Of a stretch of 40,085 nucleotides of DNA, positions 26,482 through 34,278 are shown piece after piece; the stretch's first letter is position 1, and the number at the start of each line of letters is the position of its first letter. This stretch comes from Gemmatimonadaceae bacterium. Its GTDB lineage: Bacteria > Gemmatimonadota > Gemmatimonadetes > Gemmatimonadales > Gemmatimonadaceae. A program made the translations under genes and the position numbers. Below the pieces are notes generated by a model that was given only the letters and a program-made list of their open reading frames with translations, was not told where the DNA came from and searched no databases. The DNA is taken from assembly GCA_014379355.1 (NCBI GenBank), contig JACMLX010000129.1:1-40085 (forward strand), in the 5' to 3' direction.

Positions 26482-27633
26482 CTACGGCGTCGTCGGACCG
26501 AAGTTCCCGAACTTCCAGATCGCCCACGCGACGACGACCACGATCGCGAAGATGGCGACGTAGAGATACGCCTTGGCCGGGTCACGAGGCGGCACGGCCG
26601 TGCTGGATGCCGCGGCGGCGTTCGACACACTCTGCACGCCGAGCGCCGGCGTCGGTGGACGTGTCACGGCGGGAACCGCCCCACTGCGCATCCGTCCGCG
26701 CATCCGGTCCAGCGTCGGCACTCCACTGTCGGGCAGCGGATACGTCTGATGTCCGATCTGTCGCTGCACCTCATCGTGCTCCGGCAATCCATCACCATCG
26801 AACTGCGTCACCACCACGGTGATGTTGTCGTGACCGCCCTCGGCGTTGGCGGCGGCGATCAGTCGCTCACATGCATCATCCGGATCGCTGCTCTCGCTCA
26901 CGATGCGCGCGATGTCACTGGCGCGCAGATGTGTCGTCAGCCCGTCGCTGCACATCACCAGCGTGTCGCCGCGCGCGAGCGGCTGCTGCGTGAAGTCGGG
27001 ACGCACGGTGCTGTCCGGACCGAGTGCCTGCAGGATGATGTTGCGCCGTTCACTCACTTCGGCCTGATCGGCGGTCATCTCGCCGGCCTCGATCAGCTGC
27101 TGCATCAACGACTGATCCTTCGTGATCTGCAGCGCCGCGCCATCACGCACGATGTACGCACGGCTGTCACCGACCTGCGCCAGATACAGCGAGTTGCCGA
27201 GCAATCCGGCGATGGTGGCGGTCGTGCCCATGCCCGCGTGTTCCGGGTGCGCGCCCGCGTACGCGAAGATGCGGTGATTCGCCGTGTCGGCGGAGTCGCG
27301 GATAGTTTCCACGAAGGTGTCCGTGTCACGTCCGACGTTGTTCATCCATTGTGCGCGAAACGTGTCGAGCACGGCTTCAACGGCCATTTCGCTCGCGATC
27401 TCGCCAGCCGCGGCACCGCCCATGCCATCCGCCACCACCAGCACCACACCTCGCAGCCCGACATCGATCACACCGTCGTGCACCTCTTGATGAGTCTGCC
27501 CGGTCGCGAGATCGAGGAAGGCGAAGGCATCCTCGTTGTGGTCCCGCGTGATGCCGACATCAGTCCGACCGGCGAGCCGCAGTCGCACGCCGGAGCGTGG
27601 GACAGGCGTCTCGGACGGCGTGGGGTGGGTCAT
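26482..27633 (-). CDS. PP2C-type Ser/Thr protein phosphatase with C-terminal membrane anchor
   Basis: A 383-residue PPM/PP2C phosphatase that removes phosphate from Ser and Thr. Metal-binding motifs are all visible: DVGITRDHNEDAF, VVADGMGGAAAGE, GMGTTATIAGL, VGDSRAYIVRDG, MCSDGLTTHL and GGHDNITVV. A proline-rich linker (about 290-350) leads to one membrane helix (YLYVAIFAIVVVVAWAIW) close to the C-terminus, so the catalytic domain should face the cytoplasm at the membrane. ATG 27633 is chosen; upstream residues are non-conserved. It is the natural counterpart of the kinase at 3774-4778, although bacterial PP2C genes more often lie next to their kinase. It diverges from the amidase gene. Confidence 0.95.
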   Translation of the reverse strand: MTHPTPSETPVPRSGVRLRLAGRTDVGITRDHNEDAFAFLDLATGQTHQEVHDGVIDVGLRGVVLVVADGMGGAAAGEIASEMAVEAVLDTFRAQWMNNVGRDTDTFVETIRDSADTANHRIFAYAGAHPEHAGMGTTATIAGLLGNSLYLAQVGDSRAYIVRDGAALQITKDQSLMQQLIEAGEMTADQAEVSERRNIILQALGPDSTVRPDFTQQPLARGDTLVMCSDGLTTHLRASDIARIVSESSDPDDACERLIAAANAEGGHDNITVVVTQFDGDGLPEHDEVQRQIGHQTYPLPDSGVPTLDRMRGRMRSGAVPAVTRPPTPALGVQSVSNAAAASSTAVPPRDPAKAYLYVAIFAIVVVVAWAIWKFGNFGPTTP

Positions 27634-27782
27634 GACGGGCACTGTCGGCGCGTGAAGAGGGTGAAGCCAGCACACCAGCCGCGAGTTCGCCCCCTCCGGG
27701 CGTCACGCGCGTACACAGAAGCTAGGACGACGCGCATGAGGCGGTCAAATGGGTGGTCGTCAGGGGCGCGCTATCTTTGACC

Positions 27783-29648
27783 ATGCTACGCGCCCCGCTT
27801 CGGTCCGGTTTCGTGGTGCGCCCGTCGGGCGTGCTCCTCGCTGTTGCACTGCTCTCCGGCTGCACCGGCCGGACGGCGTCGGGTCCAGCGCCGAGTGCGG
27901 CGATCGGAACGCCGACCTGGCCCGCCATTCCGCGGGCTGAGGGCCCGATGGCCATCCGCGTCCAGTATCCGTCGCCGAACGCCCTCATATCGGTGCGCGA
28001 CTCGACCTTCCTCCTCGGCACCGTCAATCACGGTGGCGCGACACTGACCATCAACGGCGCCTCGGTCACCGTCCGAGCGAACGGCGCCTTTCTCGCGTGG
28101 GTCGCAATGCCGCCGCGCGGCCGCGCCCAGTTCGAGCTCGTCGCAACGCTGCCCGGAGGCGAATCGAAAACGGTGACCCTCCCCATCCGGGTGCCGGGTG
28201 AGCGCGTGCCGGTGGACGGCGCTCATCCACCGTACTTCGACACCACCAGCGTTGCGCCGCGCGCCGGCCTCGCGCTTCGGGATCACGAACCCGTGCGCGT
28301 CGCCGTCAGGCTGGCAGCCGACGCTCGTGCGGAGCTCCGTCCCACTGCCTGTGATGGTGCCGTCGCCGTTCCGGTGGTGATGCCACTCCTGAGCGCCGAG
28401 GGCAGCGAGACGGCGGCCCGAGAGGTGTCGGCGAGCCTGCTGCGTTGCGGCGCGACGCTGGCGGTGTTCGGTCGCGGCGACACCGCGGCCGTCACGCGCA
28501 CGCTTCCACCGATTGCCAACGGCGACTCGCTCGGTCTCGTCCGCGTCGGTGTGGCGGCGAGTGACACCGATGCCGTCGTCATTGCGAGACCGGTGCCCGG
28601 CGGCACCTACAAGTGGTTCATCATCCCGGGCACCGTGCTCCGCGCGACCGGTCGGCAGGGTGATGCGATGCGCGTGCAACTGGACGAGGGGCTGGATGTG
28701 TGGGTCGACGCTGATGCCGTCACGACCCTGCCGCCCGGTTCCGCCGCGCCGCGTCGTATCGTCAGCAATGCGCGCCTCGTACCGGCGGATGGATTCGTCG
28801 ATCTCGTGCTGCCGATGAGTGCGCGCCCGGCATATCGCGTCGATGGCGTTGGTACCACTTTGCGACTCACGCTGCATGGTGTCACGGGGAACACCGACAT
28901 CGTCTGGTTCCAGCGCGCTGACTCGCTCGTGCGCGACGTGCAGTGGACGAACGAGAGCAACGATCGCACCGTGTACACGGTGCAGTTGCAGCACGACGTG
29001 TACGGCTGGCTGGTGTTCTGGCGCGGTGACGCGCTCGTGCTGCGGCTCCGTCGTCCGCCGGTGATCGACGCGTCGAGTCCGTTGCGCGGATTGCGCATCG
29101 CCGTCGATCCGGGACATCCGCCGATCGGCTCCACCGGCCCGACCGGTTTTTATGAAGGCGTGGCGACGCTGGCCATCGGGGAACGGGTGCAGCGCCTGCT
29201 CACCGCTCGCGGCGCGGTGCCGATCATGACCCGCACCACGGCGGCCGCCGTACCACTCGGCGATCGTCCGGTGATGGCGCGGCGCGCGGACGCGCAGGCA
29301 TTCGTATCGATTCATCTCAATGCGAAACCGGACGGCGCCAATCCCAATCTCAACAACGGCAGTGGGACGTATTACTTCCAGCCGCAGAGTGCGTCGCTCG
29401 CGCGGGCGATCCAGGCGCGCCTGCTGGCCCGACTTGGCCTGCCCGATGAAGGGACCTGGTTCGACAACCTCGCCGTGGTGCGCGGATCGTGGATGCCGAG
29501 TGTGCTCGTCGAAGGCGCGTACGTGATCGTGCCGGAGCAGGAGGCGGCGCTGCGCACGCCGGAATTCCAGGAGGCGTACGCGCTCGCGATCGTCGAGGGG
29601 CTCGAGGCGTGGTTCAGGGCACTCGGCGCGGCGCAGGGTCGCCCGTGA
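27783..29648 (+). CDS. N-acetylmuramoyl-L-alanine amidase, lipoprotein
   Basis: A 621-residue envelope enzyme that cleaves the amide between MurNAc and the stem peptide. The signal peptide ends in a lipobox (LLSGC). Residues about 30-430 are beta-rich regions of unknown fold, perhaps wall-binding. The Amidase_3 catalytic domain begins near 435: IAVDPGHPP (H445), GFYEG with a zinc Glu, SIHLNAK and a C-terminal VEGAY with the catalytic Glu. All expected zinc and catalytic residues are present. ATG 27783 lies five bases after a TATCTT hexamer (27772-27777), so the message may be nearly leaderless. The stop overlaps the next start (GTGA). It would supply muropeptides to the recycling genes at 21-25 kb. 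Confidence 0.93.
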   Translation: MLRAPLRSGFVVRPSGVLLAVALLSGCTGRTASGPAPSAAIGTPTWPAIPRAEGPMAIRVQYPSPNALISVRDSTFLLGTVNHGGATLTINGASVTVRANGAFLAWVAMPPRGRAQFELVATLPGGESKTVTLPIRVPGERVPVDGAHPPYFDTTSVAPRAGLALRDHEPVRVAVRLAADARAELRPTACDGAVAVPVVMPLLSAEGSETAAREVSASLLRCGATLAVFGRGDTAAVTRTLPPIANGDSLGLVRVGVAASDTDAVVIARPVPGGTYKWFIIPGTVLRATGRQGDAMRVQLDEGLDVWVDADAVTTLPPGSAAPRRIVSNARLVPADGFVDLVLPMSARPAYRVDGVGTTLRLTLHGVTGNTDIVWFQRADSLVRDVQWTNESNDRTVYTVQLQHDVYGWLVFWRGDALVLRLRRPPVIDASSPLRGLRIAVDPGHPPIGSTGPTGFYEGVATLAIGERVQRLLTARGAVPIMTRTTAAAVPLGDRPVMARRADAQAFVSIHLNAKPDGANPNLNNGSGTYYFQPQSASLARAIQARLLARLGLPDEGTWFDNLAVVRGSWMPSVLVEGAYVIVPEQEAALRTPEFQEAYALAIVEGLEAWFRALGAAQGRP

Positions 29649-30178
29649 CAGCCCCCGTCGACCGCTGCGGACCGCCGGAGATTGCGGCATCGGCATTCGT
29701 GCATCCGCGTGCCTCGGTCTGTGGCTGGGTCCGCCTCGGTGACGATGTGAGCGTCTGGGGCGGCGCCGTGCTGCGCGGTGACACTGACCGCATCACGATC
29801 GGCGACGGCACGAACATCCAGGATCTGGTGGTGGTGCATGCGGATCCGGGCGTCCCGTGCACCGTCGGCCAGCGAGTCACGGTCGGGCATCGGGCCATCC
29901 TGCATGGCTGCCTGATCGATGACGACGTGCTGATCGGCATGGGTGCGATCCTGCTCAATCGCTGTCGGATCGGCTCGGGGAGCATCGTCGGCGCCGGCGC
30001 CCTGGTGGCCGAGGGCACCACCATACCCCCGAGGTCGCTGGTTGTGGGTGTGCCCGGCCGGGTAGTGCGTGAGACGACGGAAGCCGAACGGGCGCGGTTT
30101 GCGGTATCGGCGGAGCGCTACCGCCAGCTCGCCGTCGCGCATCGAGACGGAACCGTGCTATACCACTCCGCTCCGTAA
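29645..30178 (+). CDS. Gamma-carbonic-anhydrase-like hexapeptide protein
   Basis: A 177-residue left-handed beta-helix protein built from hexapeptide turns (VRLGDDVSVWGGAVLRGD, IGDGTNIQDLVVVH, VGHRAILHGC, IGMGAILLN). The three metal histidines of the gamma class (in VVVH, VGHR and ILHG) are present. The family forms trimers with metal at the subunit interface; some members hydrate CO2, others (YrdA/PaaY type) have other or unknown activities. GTG 29645 overlaps the amidase stop, so it is coupled to that gene. It ends before a hairpin at 30194-30213. There is no signal peptide. Confidence 0.9.
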   Translation: MTAPVDRCGPPEIAASAFVHPRASVCGWVRLGDDVSVWGGAVLRGDTDRITIGDGTNIQDLVVVHADPGVPCTVGQRVTVGHRAILHGCLIDDDVLIGMGAILLNRCRIGSGSIVGAGALVAEGTTIPPRSLVVGVPGRVVRETTEAERARFAVSAERYRQLAVAHRDGTVLYHSAP

Positions 30179-30193
30179 CGGATCGGTGATGTG

Positions 30194-30213
30194 GCGGGCC
30201 AGTCGTGGCCCGC
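30194..30213 (+). terminator. Terminator-like hairpin
   Basis: A perfect 8-bp GC-rich stem, GCGGGCCA with TGGCCCGC around a GTCG loop, sits 15 bases after the carbonic-anhydrase-like gene. No T-run follows, so it may be a weak terminator or an mRNA 3' stabiliser. Confidence 0.4.
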
Positions 30214-30862
30214 TGCGGCACCTCCTCACCAGCCTTGCTCGGTCACACGGCACGCATTCGGTGGCTACGCGTAGGCATGCGATATGCTCCGAACGTGTGA
30301 CGAGGCAATGTCCACTACTGTGGATGAATGTGGATGATGTGGAAAGGTGCGCTTCGGCGCCGACTAGGCGCCGCGTGGAACCATCTAAGGTCTTCCCGGA
30401 TATGCACTTACAGTAGATCAGTCGCCTCAGATTCGTTGCAGTTCGGCGGGGGCGTGCGCCGGATGCCAGCGTGCGATGTGGCCGGTAAAACAGTACAAAT
30501 GTGATGTAACGACGGCTAAACTGTTGCCTCCTAGGGTGTTTACGGAACGCTGGCGCGGACTCACGAAGGGGCGTACTGTCCTGCTCCGCGCTGGTTGTCC
30601 GTCTGTTTCGATCCGGTCACGCCGCGCTCCGCCGTTCGCACTGCCTTGCAGGTCCGACTCGAGTACCGCCCCACAGCAATGCCGGCGATGGACCGCTGTG
30701 GGAGCGTTCGTGTCCCCGTCAACGGGCACGGTCGCGTCGGAAGGGCAGCGGTGAAGGGTGGAGATGGGTGAGCGGGCGAGGGCAGACTGGGGCATGGCAA
30801 CGCAGAGCGGACTCATATGAGCGACCTGATTTCGGCAGGAACCACCACCCGCGGGGAGAGAC
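30214..30862 (+). promoter_or_regulatory. Long upstream region of nrdJ without a gene
   Basis: No convincing gene lies in these 650 bases. They contain three TGTGGA words at 30319-30346, a 7-bp hairpin at 30355-30373 (CGGCGCC/GGCGCCG), an AT-rich island at about 30484-30545 that is the best promoter candidate, an 8-bp hairpin at 30670-30702, a run of G-tracts at 30743-30792 and a perfect palindrome CTCATATGAG at 30812-30821. GGGGAGAG directly precedes the nrdJ ATG. A cobalamin riboswitch and a paired NrdR box were looked for and not found. Confidence 0.45.
30319..30346 (+). promoter_or_regulatory. Three near-tandem DnaA-box-like words
   Basis: TGTGGATGA at 30319-30327 and again at 30329-30337, then TGTGGAAAG at 30338-30346, spaced 9-10 bases. 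The first two differ by one base from TGTGGATAA, the reverse of the DnaA box. A TCCAC (30311-30315) also faces the first GTGGA, giving a short palindrome. Which protein binds is unknown. Confidence 0.35.
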
Positions 30863-33271
30863 ATGACGACGGTGCTTTATCCGGAAACCCTGACATCGAT
30901 GGCGATGTCGGCCGCTGACAAGGCAGTGCGGAAGCGGGACGGTCGCGCGGCGGAGTGGGATCCGGAGCGAATCGTGCGCGCCATCGCGCTCGCGTTCTAC
31001 GCGTATCGGAACAAGGGCGCGGACAACCCGTTCCGGGACGATCAGGCCAAGCATTACGGGCTGAGCCTGATGGATCACGCCGACGCACTGCGCATTGCCG
31101 GCATGGTCATCAACACCGTCGAGCTGCGCGCCCTCAAGGGCGTCAAGCCGTCGGTGGAGGAGATTCAGGATATCGTCGAGATGATGATCGCCGGCGCCGG
31201 CCACTTCGAGGTCGCGAAGGCGTACGTGCTCTACCGCGCCCGGAAGTCCGAGGCACGCATCGCCAAGCATGGCATCAGCGGCATCAGCGACTACATCGCG
31301 ATGTCCAAGTATGCCCGCTACCGCGAAGATCTCGGTCGCCGAGAACTGTGGCCCGAAGCCGCCAAGCGCGTGTTCGACATGCATCGCAACCGATTCGCCG
31401 CGATTCTCGGCAACGAGGCGTTCGGCCTCGATCGCACGCTCGGCCAGCTCATCGACACCGCTGAGGAGGCCGTGCGCGATCGCAAGGCGCTGCCCAGCAT
31501 GCGGTCGATGCAGTTCGGCGGCGACGCGATCGAAGTCAACAACGCCCGCATGTACAACTGCACGTTCGGCCACATCGACCACGTGCGGAAGTTCAGCCAG
31601 GCACTCTGGCTCCTGCTGAGCGGCACCGGTGTCGGCTTCAGCGTGCAGAAGCAGCATGTCTCGCGCCTGCAGCCGTTCCCGCTGCGCGCCAGTGCCGAAG
31701 ACCTGCCGGTCAAGCACTTCACCATCCCCGACACGATCGAGGGCTGGGCGGACGCGATGCAGGAACTCGTGATGTCGTACTACGAGGGCACCTACATCGA
31801 GTTCGACTTCTCCCAGATCCGTGCCAAGGGTGCCGTGCTGCGCACCAGTGGTGGGCGCGCGCCGGGCCATCAGCCGCTCAAGAAGGCGCTCGAGAAGATC
31901 CGCGGGGTGCTCGACGCGATCCCGGGCCGCAAGATGCGCCCGATCGAGGCCTATGACATCCTCATGCTCGCCGCCAGCGCGGTGATCAGCGGCGGCATCC
32001 GTCGCTCGGCCACCATAGCGCTCTTCAGCGCCGACGATGAAGAGATGGTCAACGCCAAGACCGGCGAATGGTGGAAGCACAACCCGCAGCGTCAGCACAG
32101 CAACAACAGTGCGATGCTCGTGCGGGGTGATGCGACGAAGGAAGAGTTCATGTCGCTGTTCAACGCGATCCGCCAGTTCGGCGAGCCGGGCTTCTACTTC
32201 ACCGAGAACGCGGATTACGGCGCCAATCCGTGCGTCGAGATCGGTCTCGCGCCGTCGCTCGTCGTCGATGCGACGATTCGGGCCAAGCTGGACGCGTATG
32301 GGTACAGTGAGCCGGTCGACGTCGGCGACACCATCAGTGGCTGGCAGCACTGCAACCTGACCACGATCAACGGTCGCATGTGCGAGACGCCGGAGAAGTT
32401 CTACGAGCTGTGCACCGTCGCGGCCACCATCGGCACGCTCCAGGCCGCGTACACCGAGATGAGTTACCTCGGCCCGGTCACGCGTGTGATCAATGAGCGC
32501 GAATCGCTGCTTGGCGTGAGCATCTGCGGAATCCTCGAGCGTCCCGACGTGCTGCTGGATCCAGCGGTTCTGCGAAAGGGTGCCGAGACGTGTGTGATGA
32601 CGAATCGCGCCGTGGCCGAGACCATCGGCATCCAGCCGGCGGCGCGTGTGACGTGTGTGAAGCCGGAAGGCACCGCCAGCCTCTTGCTCGGCACGGCGAG
32701 CGGCATTCATCCGCACCATGCGAAGCGGTACTTCCGTCGCGTGCAGGCGGCGCGCACGGAGCCGGTGTACAACTTCTTCAAGTCGTGGAATCCGCAGATG
32801 ACCGAAGTGTACGGCATGAAGGCCGACACGACGGACGTCATCACCTTCCCGATCGAGGCACCGGAAGGCGCGATCCTCAAGAAGGACATCGGTGCACTGC
32901 AGTTCCTCGACATGGTGAAGCTGGTGCAGGAGAACTGGGTCGTGCCGGGTACGGCACACGAGAAGTACAATCCGGGCCTGCGACACAACGTCAGCAACAC
33001 GGTGACGGTGAAGGAGAACGAGTGGGAAGCCGTCGCCGATTTCATCTGGGAGAACCGCGCGTACTTCACGGGCGTCAGCCTGCTCGGCGCCACCGGCGAC
33101 AAGGATTATCCGCAGGCGCCGAACGAGGAAGTGACGACCGCCGCGGACATCGTGAAGTGGAACAACCTGACGTACGAGCAGGTGGACTATTCGTTCATGA
33201 GCGAGGCAGCGGACTACACGTCGTTGAAGGAGACCGTCGCCTGTGCCGGCGGGGCGTGCGAGATCTTCTGA
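30863..33271 (+). CDS. nrdJ: Adenosylcobalamin-dependent ribonucleotide reductase (class II, RTPR-like)
   Basis: This enzyme reduces ribonucleotides to deoxyribonucleotides with a B12-derived thiyl radical. In 802 residues it has an N-terminal ATP-cone (about 22-115; VRKRDGRAAEWDPERIV), the first redox Cys in MYNCTFG (C233), the GTGVGFSVQ loop, SGGIRRSATIALF, the thiyl Cys C457 in NPCVEIG with E459, and the partner Cys C497 in GWQHCNLTT. The C-terminal pair C794/C799 (CAGGAC) passes electrons from thioredoxin. About 39 residues separate C457 and C497, more than in short monomeric RTPRs. GGGGAGAG is a strong ribosome site before the ATG. No oxygen-dependent NrdAB is seen in the window. A strong terminator follows. 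Confidence 0.95.
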   Translation: MTTVLYPETLTSMAMSAADKAVRKRDGRAAEWDPERIVRAIALAFYAYRNKGADNPFRDDQAKHYGLSLMDHADALRIAGMVINTVELRALKGVKPSVEEIQDIVEMMIAGAGHFEVAKAYVLYRARKSEARIAKHGISGISDYIAMSKYARYREDLGRRELWPEAAKRVFDMHRNRFAAILGNEAFGLDRTLGQLIDTAEEAVRDRKALPSMRSMQFGGDAIEVNNARMYNCTFGHIDHVRKFSQALWLLLSGTGVGFSVQKQHVSRLQPFPLRASAEDLPVKHFTIPDTIEGWADAMQELVMSYYEGTYIEFDFSQIRAKGAVLRTSGGRAPGHQPLKKALEKIRGVLDAIPGRKMRPIEAYDILMLAASAVISGGIRRSATIALFSADDEEMVNAKTGEWWKHNPQRQHSNNSAMLVRGDATKEEFMSLFNAIRQFGEPGFYFTENADYGANPCVEIGLAPSLVVDATIRAKLDAYGYSEPVDVGDTISGWQHCNLTTINGRMCETPEKFYELCTVAATIGTLQAAYTEMSYLGPVTRVINERESLLGVSICGILERPDVLLDPAVLRKGAETCVMTNRAVAETIGIQPAARVTCVKPEGTASLLLGTASGIHPHHAKRYFRRVQAARTEPVYNFFKSWNPQMTEVYGMKADTTDVITFPIEAPEGAILKKDIGALQFLDMVKLVQENWVVPGTAHEKYNPGLRHNVSNTVTVKENEWEAVADFIWENRAYFTGVSLLGATGDKDYPQAPNEEVTTAADIVKWNNLTYEQVDYSFMSEAADYTSLKETVACAGGACEIF

Positions 33272-33300
33272 CGGGGTGACGCCGGTGTGAGTGCAGAAAA

Positions 33301-33340
33301 CGCGGGGGCTCCGGGTGGCGGAGTCCCCGCGCTGTTTATA
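33301..33340 (+). terminator. Intrinsic terminator of nrdJ
   Basis: A 13-bp stem (33301-33313 with 33319-33331, one G-U pair) has a 5-base loop and is followed by CTGTTTAT. It lies 30 bases after the nrdJ stop and separates it from the methyltransferase gene. Confidence 0.8.
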
Positions 33341-33432
33341 CGCCGCATTCTGAGCTGCGAACACCAACTCAACGCGGCGTGAGTCGTCGACCCTTCGCGC
33401 GTGAGAGACCGTCTGAAGAACCTGGAAGCTCC

Positions 33433-34179
33433 ATGACCTTCCCCGACCACTTCTCCTCCGTCGCCGCACAGTACGCGGCCAGCCGCCCGCGATATCCTGC
33501 CGAGCTGTTCACCTGGCTCGCCTCGATCGCGCCTTCGCATTCACTCGCGTGGGACGCGGGCTGCGGATCAGGACAGGCGAGCGTCGCACTTGCACCACAC
33601 TTCGCGCGTGTGATCGCGAGCGACGCCAGCCCGCAGCAGATCGCGAATGCCGAGCCGCGCGCGAACGTCACGTACATGGTCGCCGGCGAAGTGAACGCTG
33701 GACTCCCGGATCGATCGGTCGATTGTGTGACGGTCGCGCAAGCCGTGCACTGGTTCGAGCGTGAGGCGTTCTACGCTGAAGTGGATCGCGTGCTCGTTCC
33801 GGGCGGATTGTTCGCCGTGTGGGGATACGCCCTCGCCACCATCACGCCGCAGATCGACGCGCTGGTGCTGCCCTGGTACCGAGACACACTCGGCGCCTGG
33901 TGGCCGCCGGAACGGGGACACGTCGAGTCGGCATACCGCGACATCGGCTTCCCGTATGCTCCGATCGAGGTGCCCCCTTTTGTCATGAAAGTGTCATGGA
34001 CACGGCAGCAGTTCGCGGACTACCTCGCGACCTGGTCGGCAGTGAAGGAGTGTCGGGTGCAGACGGGAAGCGATCCGCTCGTGCCGATGCGCGACGCGCT
34101 CGCACGCGTCTGGGCCGACGACACAGTGCACGACGTTCGCTGGCCGCTCACACTGCTCGCCGGTTTCCGTCAGCGTTGA
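33433..34179 (+). CDS. Class I SAM-dependent methyltransferase
   Basis: A 248-residue cytoplasmic methyltransferase. FSSVAAQYAASRPRYP is the typical N-terminus of a subgroup related to trans-aconitate methyltransferase and yeast Crg1. Motif I is AWDAGCGSGQASVAL, the acidic residue after strand 2 is in VIASDAS, and the post-I/IV region is VDCVTVAQAVHWF, followed by LVPGGLFAVWGY. The acceptor substrate cannot be read from sequence, but small acids and lipids are common for relatives. ATG 33433 is chosen because GGAAG precedes it and the family N-terminus starts there; a GTG at 33379 would add 18 poor residues. It seems to be a single gene behind the nrdJ terminator. Confidence 0.9.
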   Translation: MTFPDHFSSVAAQYAASRPRYPAELFTWLASIAPSHSLAWDAGCGSGQASVALAPHFARVIASDASPQQIANAEPRANVTYMVAGEVNAGLPDRSVDCVTVAQAVHWFEREAFYAEVDRVLVPGGLFAVWGYALATITPQIDALVLPWYRDTLGAWWPPERGHVESAYRDIGFPYAPIEVPPFVMKVSWTRQQFADYLATWSAVKECRVQTGSDPLVPMRDALARVWADDTVHDVRWPLTLLAGFRQR

Positions 34180-34278
34180 CCGCTTGCGCGCCGTAGCATC
34201 TGCATCGTTCTTCTGATGTATTGCGCAGGCGGCGCTGACGCCGCCCCGCCAGGCTCTGCCCACCCAAGGAGATCACGC

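Noticed and set aside
30319-30346. A replication origin near the DnaA-like words
   Set aside because: Only three imperfect words, no long AT-rich unwinding tract beside them, and no dnaA or dnaN gene nearby.
30214-30862. A cobalamin riboswitch or paired NrdR boxes upstream of nrdJ
   Set aside because: No B12 box and no two phased ACAC-type NrdR palindromes could be found by eye; the TCCAC-TACT-GTGGA palindrome is single and off consensus.
30427-30864. A 145-codon minus-strand frame and a 92-codon plus-strand frame (30476-30754) in the nrdJ upstream gap
   Set aside because: No ribosome site, poor composition and no domain; both run through the hairpins and G-tracts.
30719-33469. A 916-codon open frame on the minus strand opposite nrdJ
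   Set aside because: It mirrors the codon structure of a clear nrdJ gene; high-GC genes often leave the opposite strand free of stops. The translation is rich in His, Arg and Asp and has no recognisable domain.
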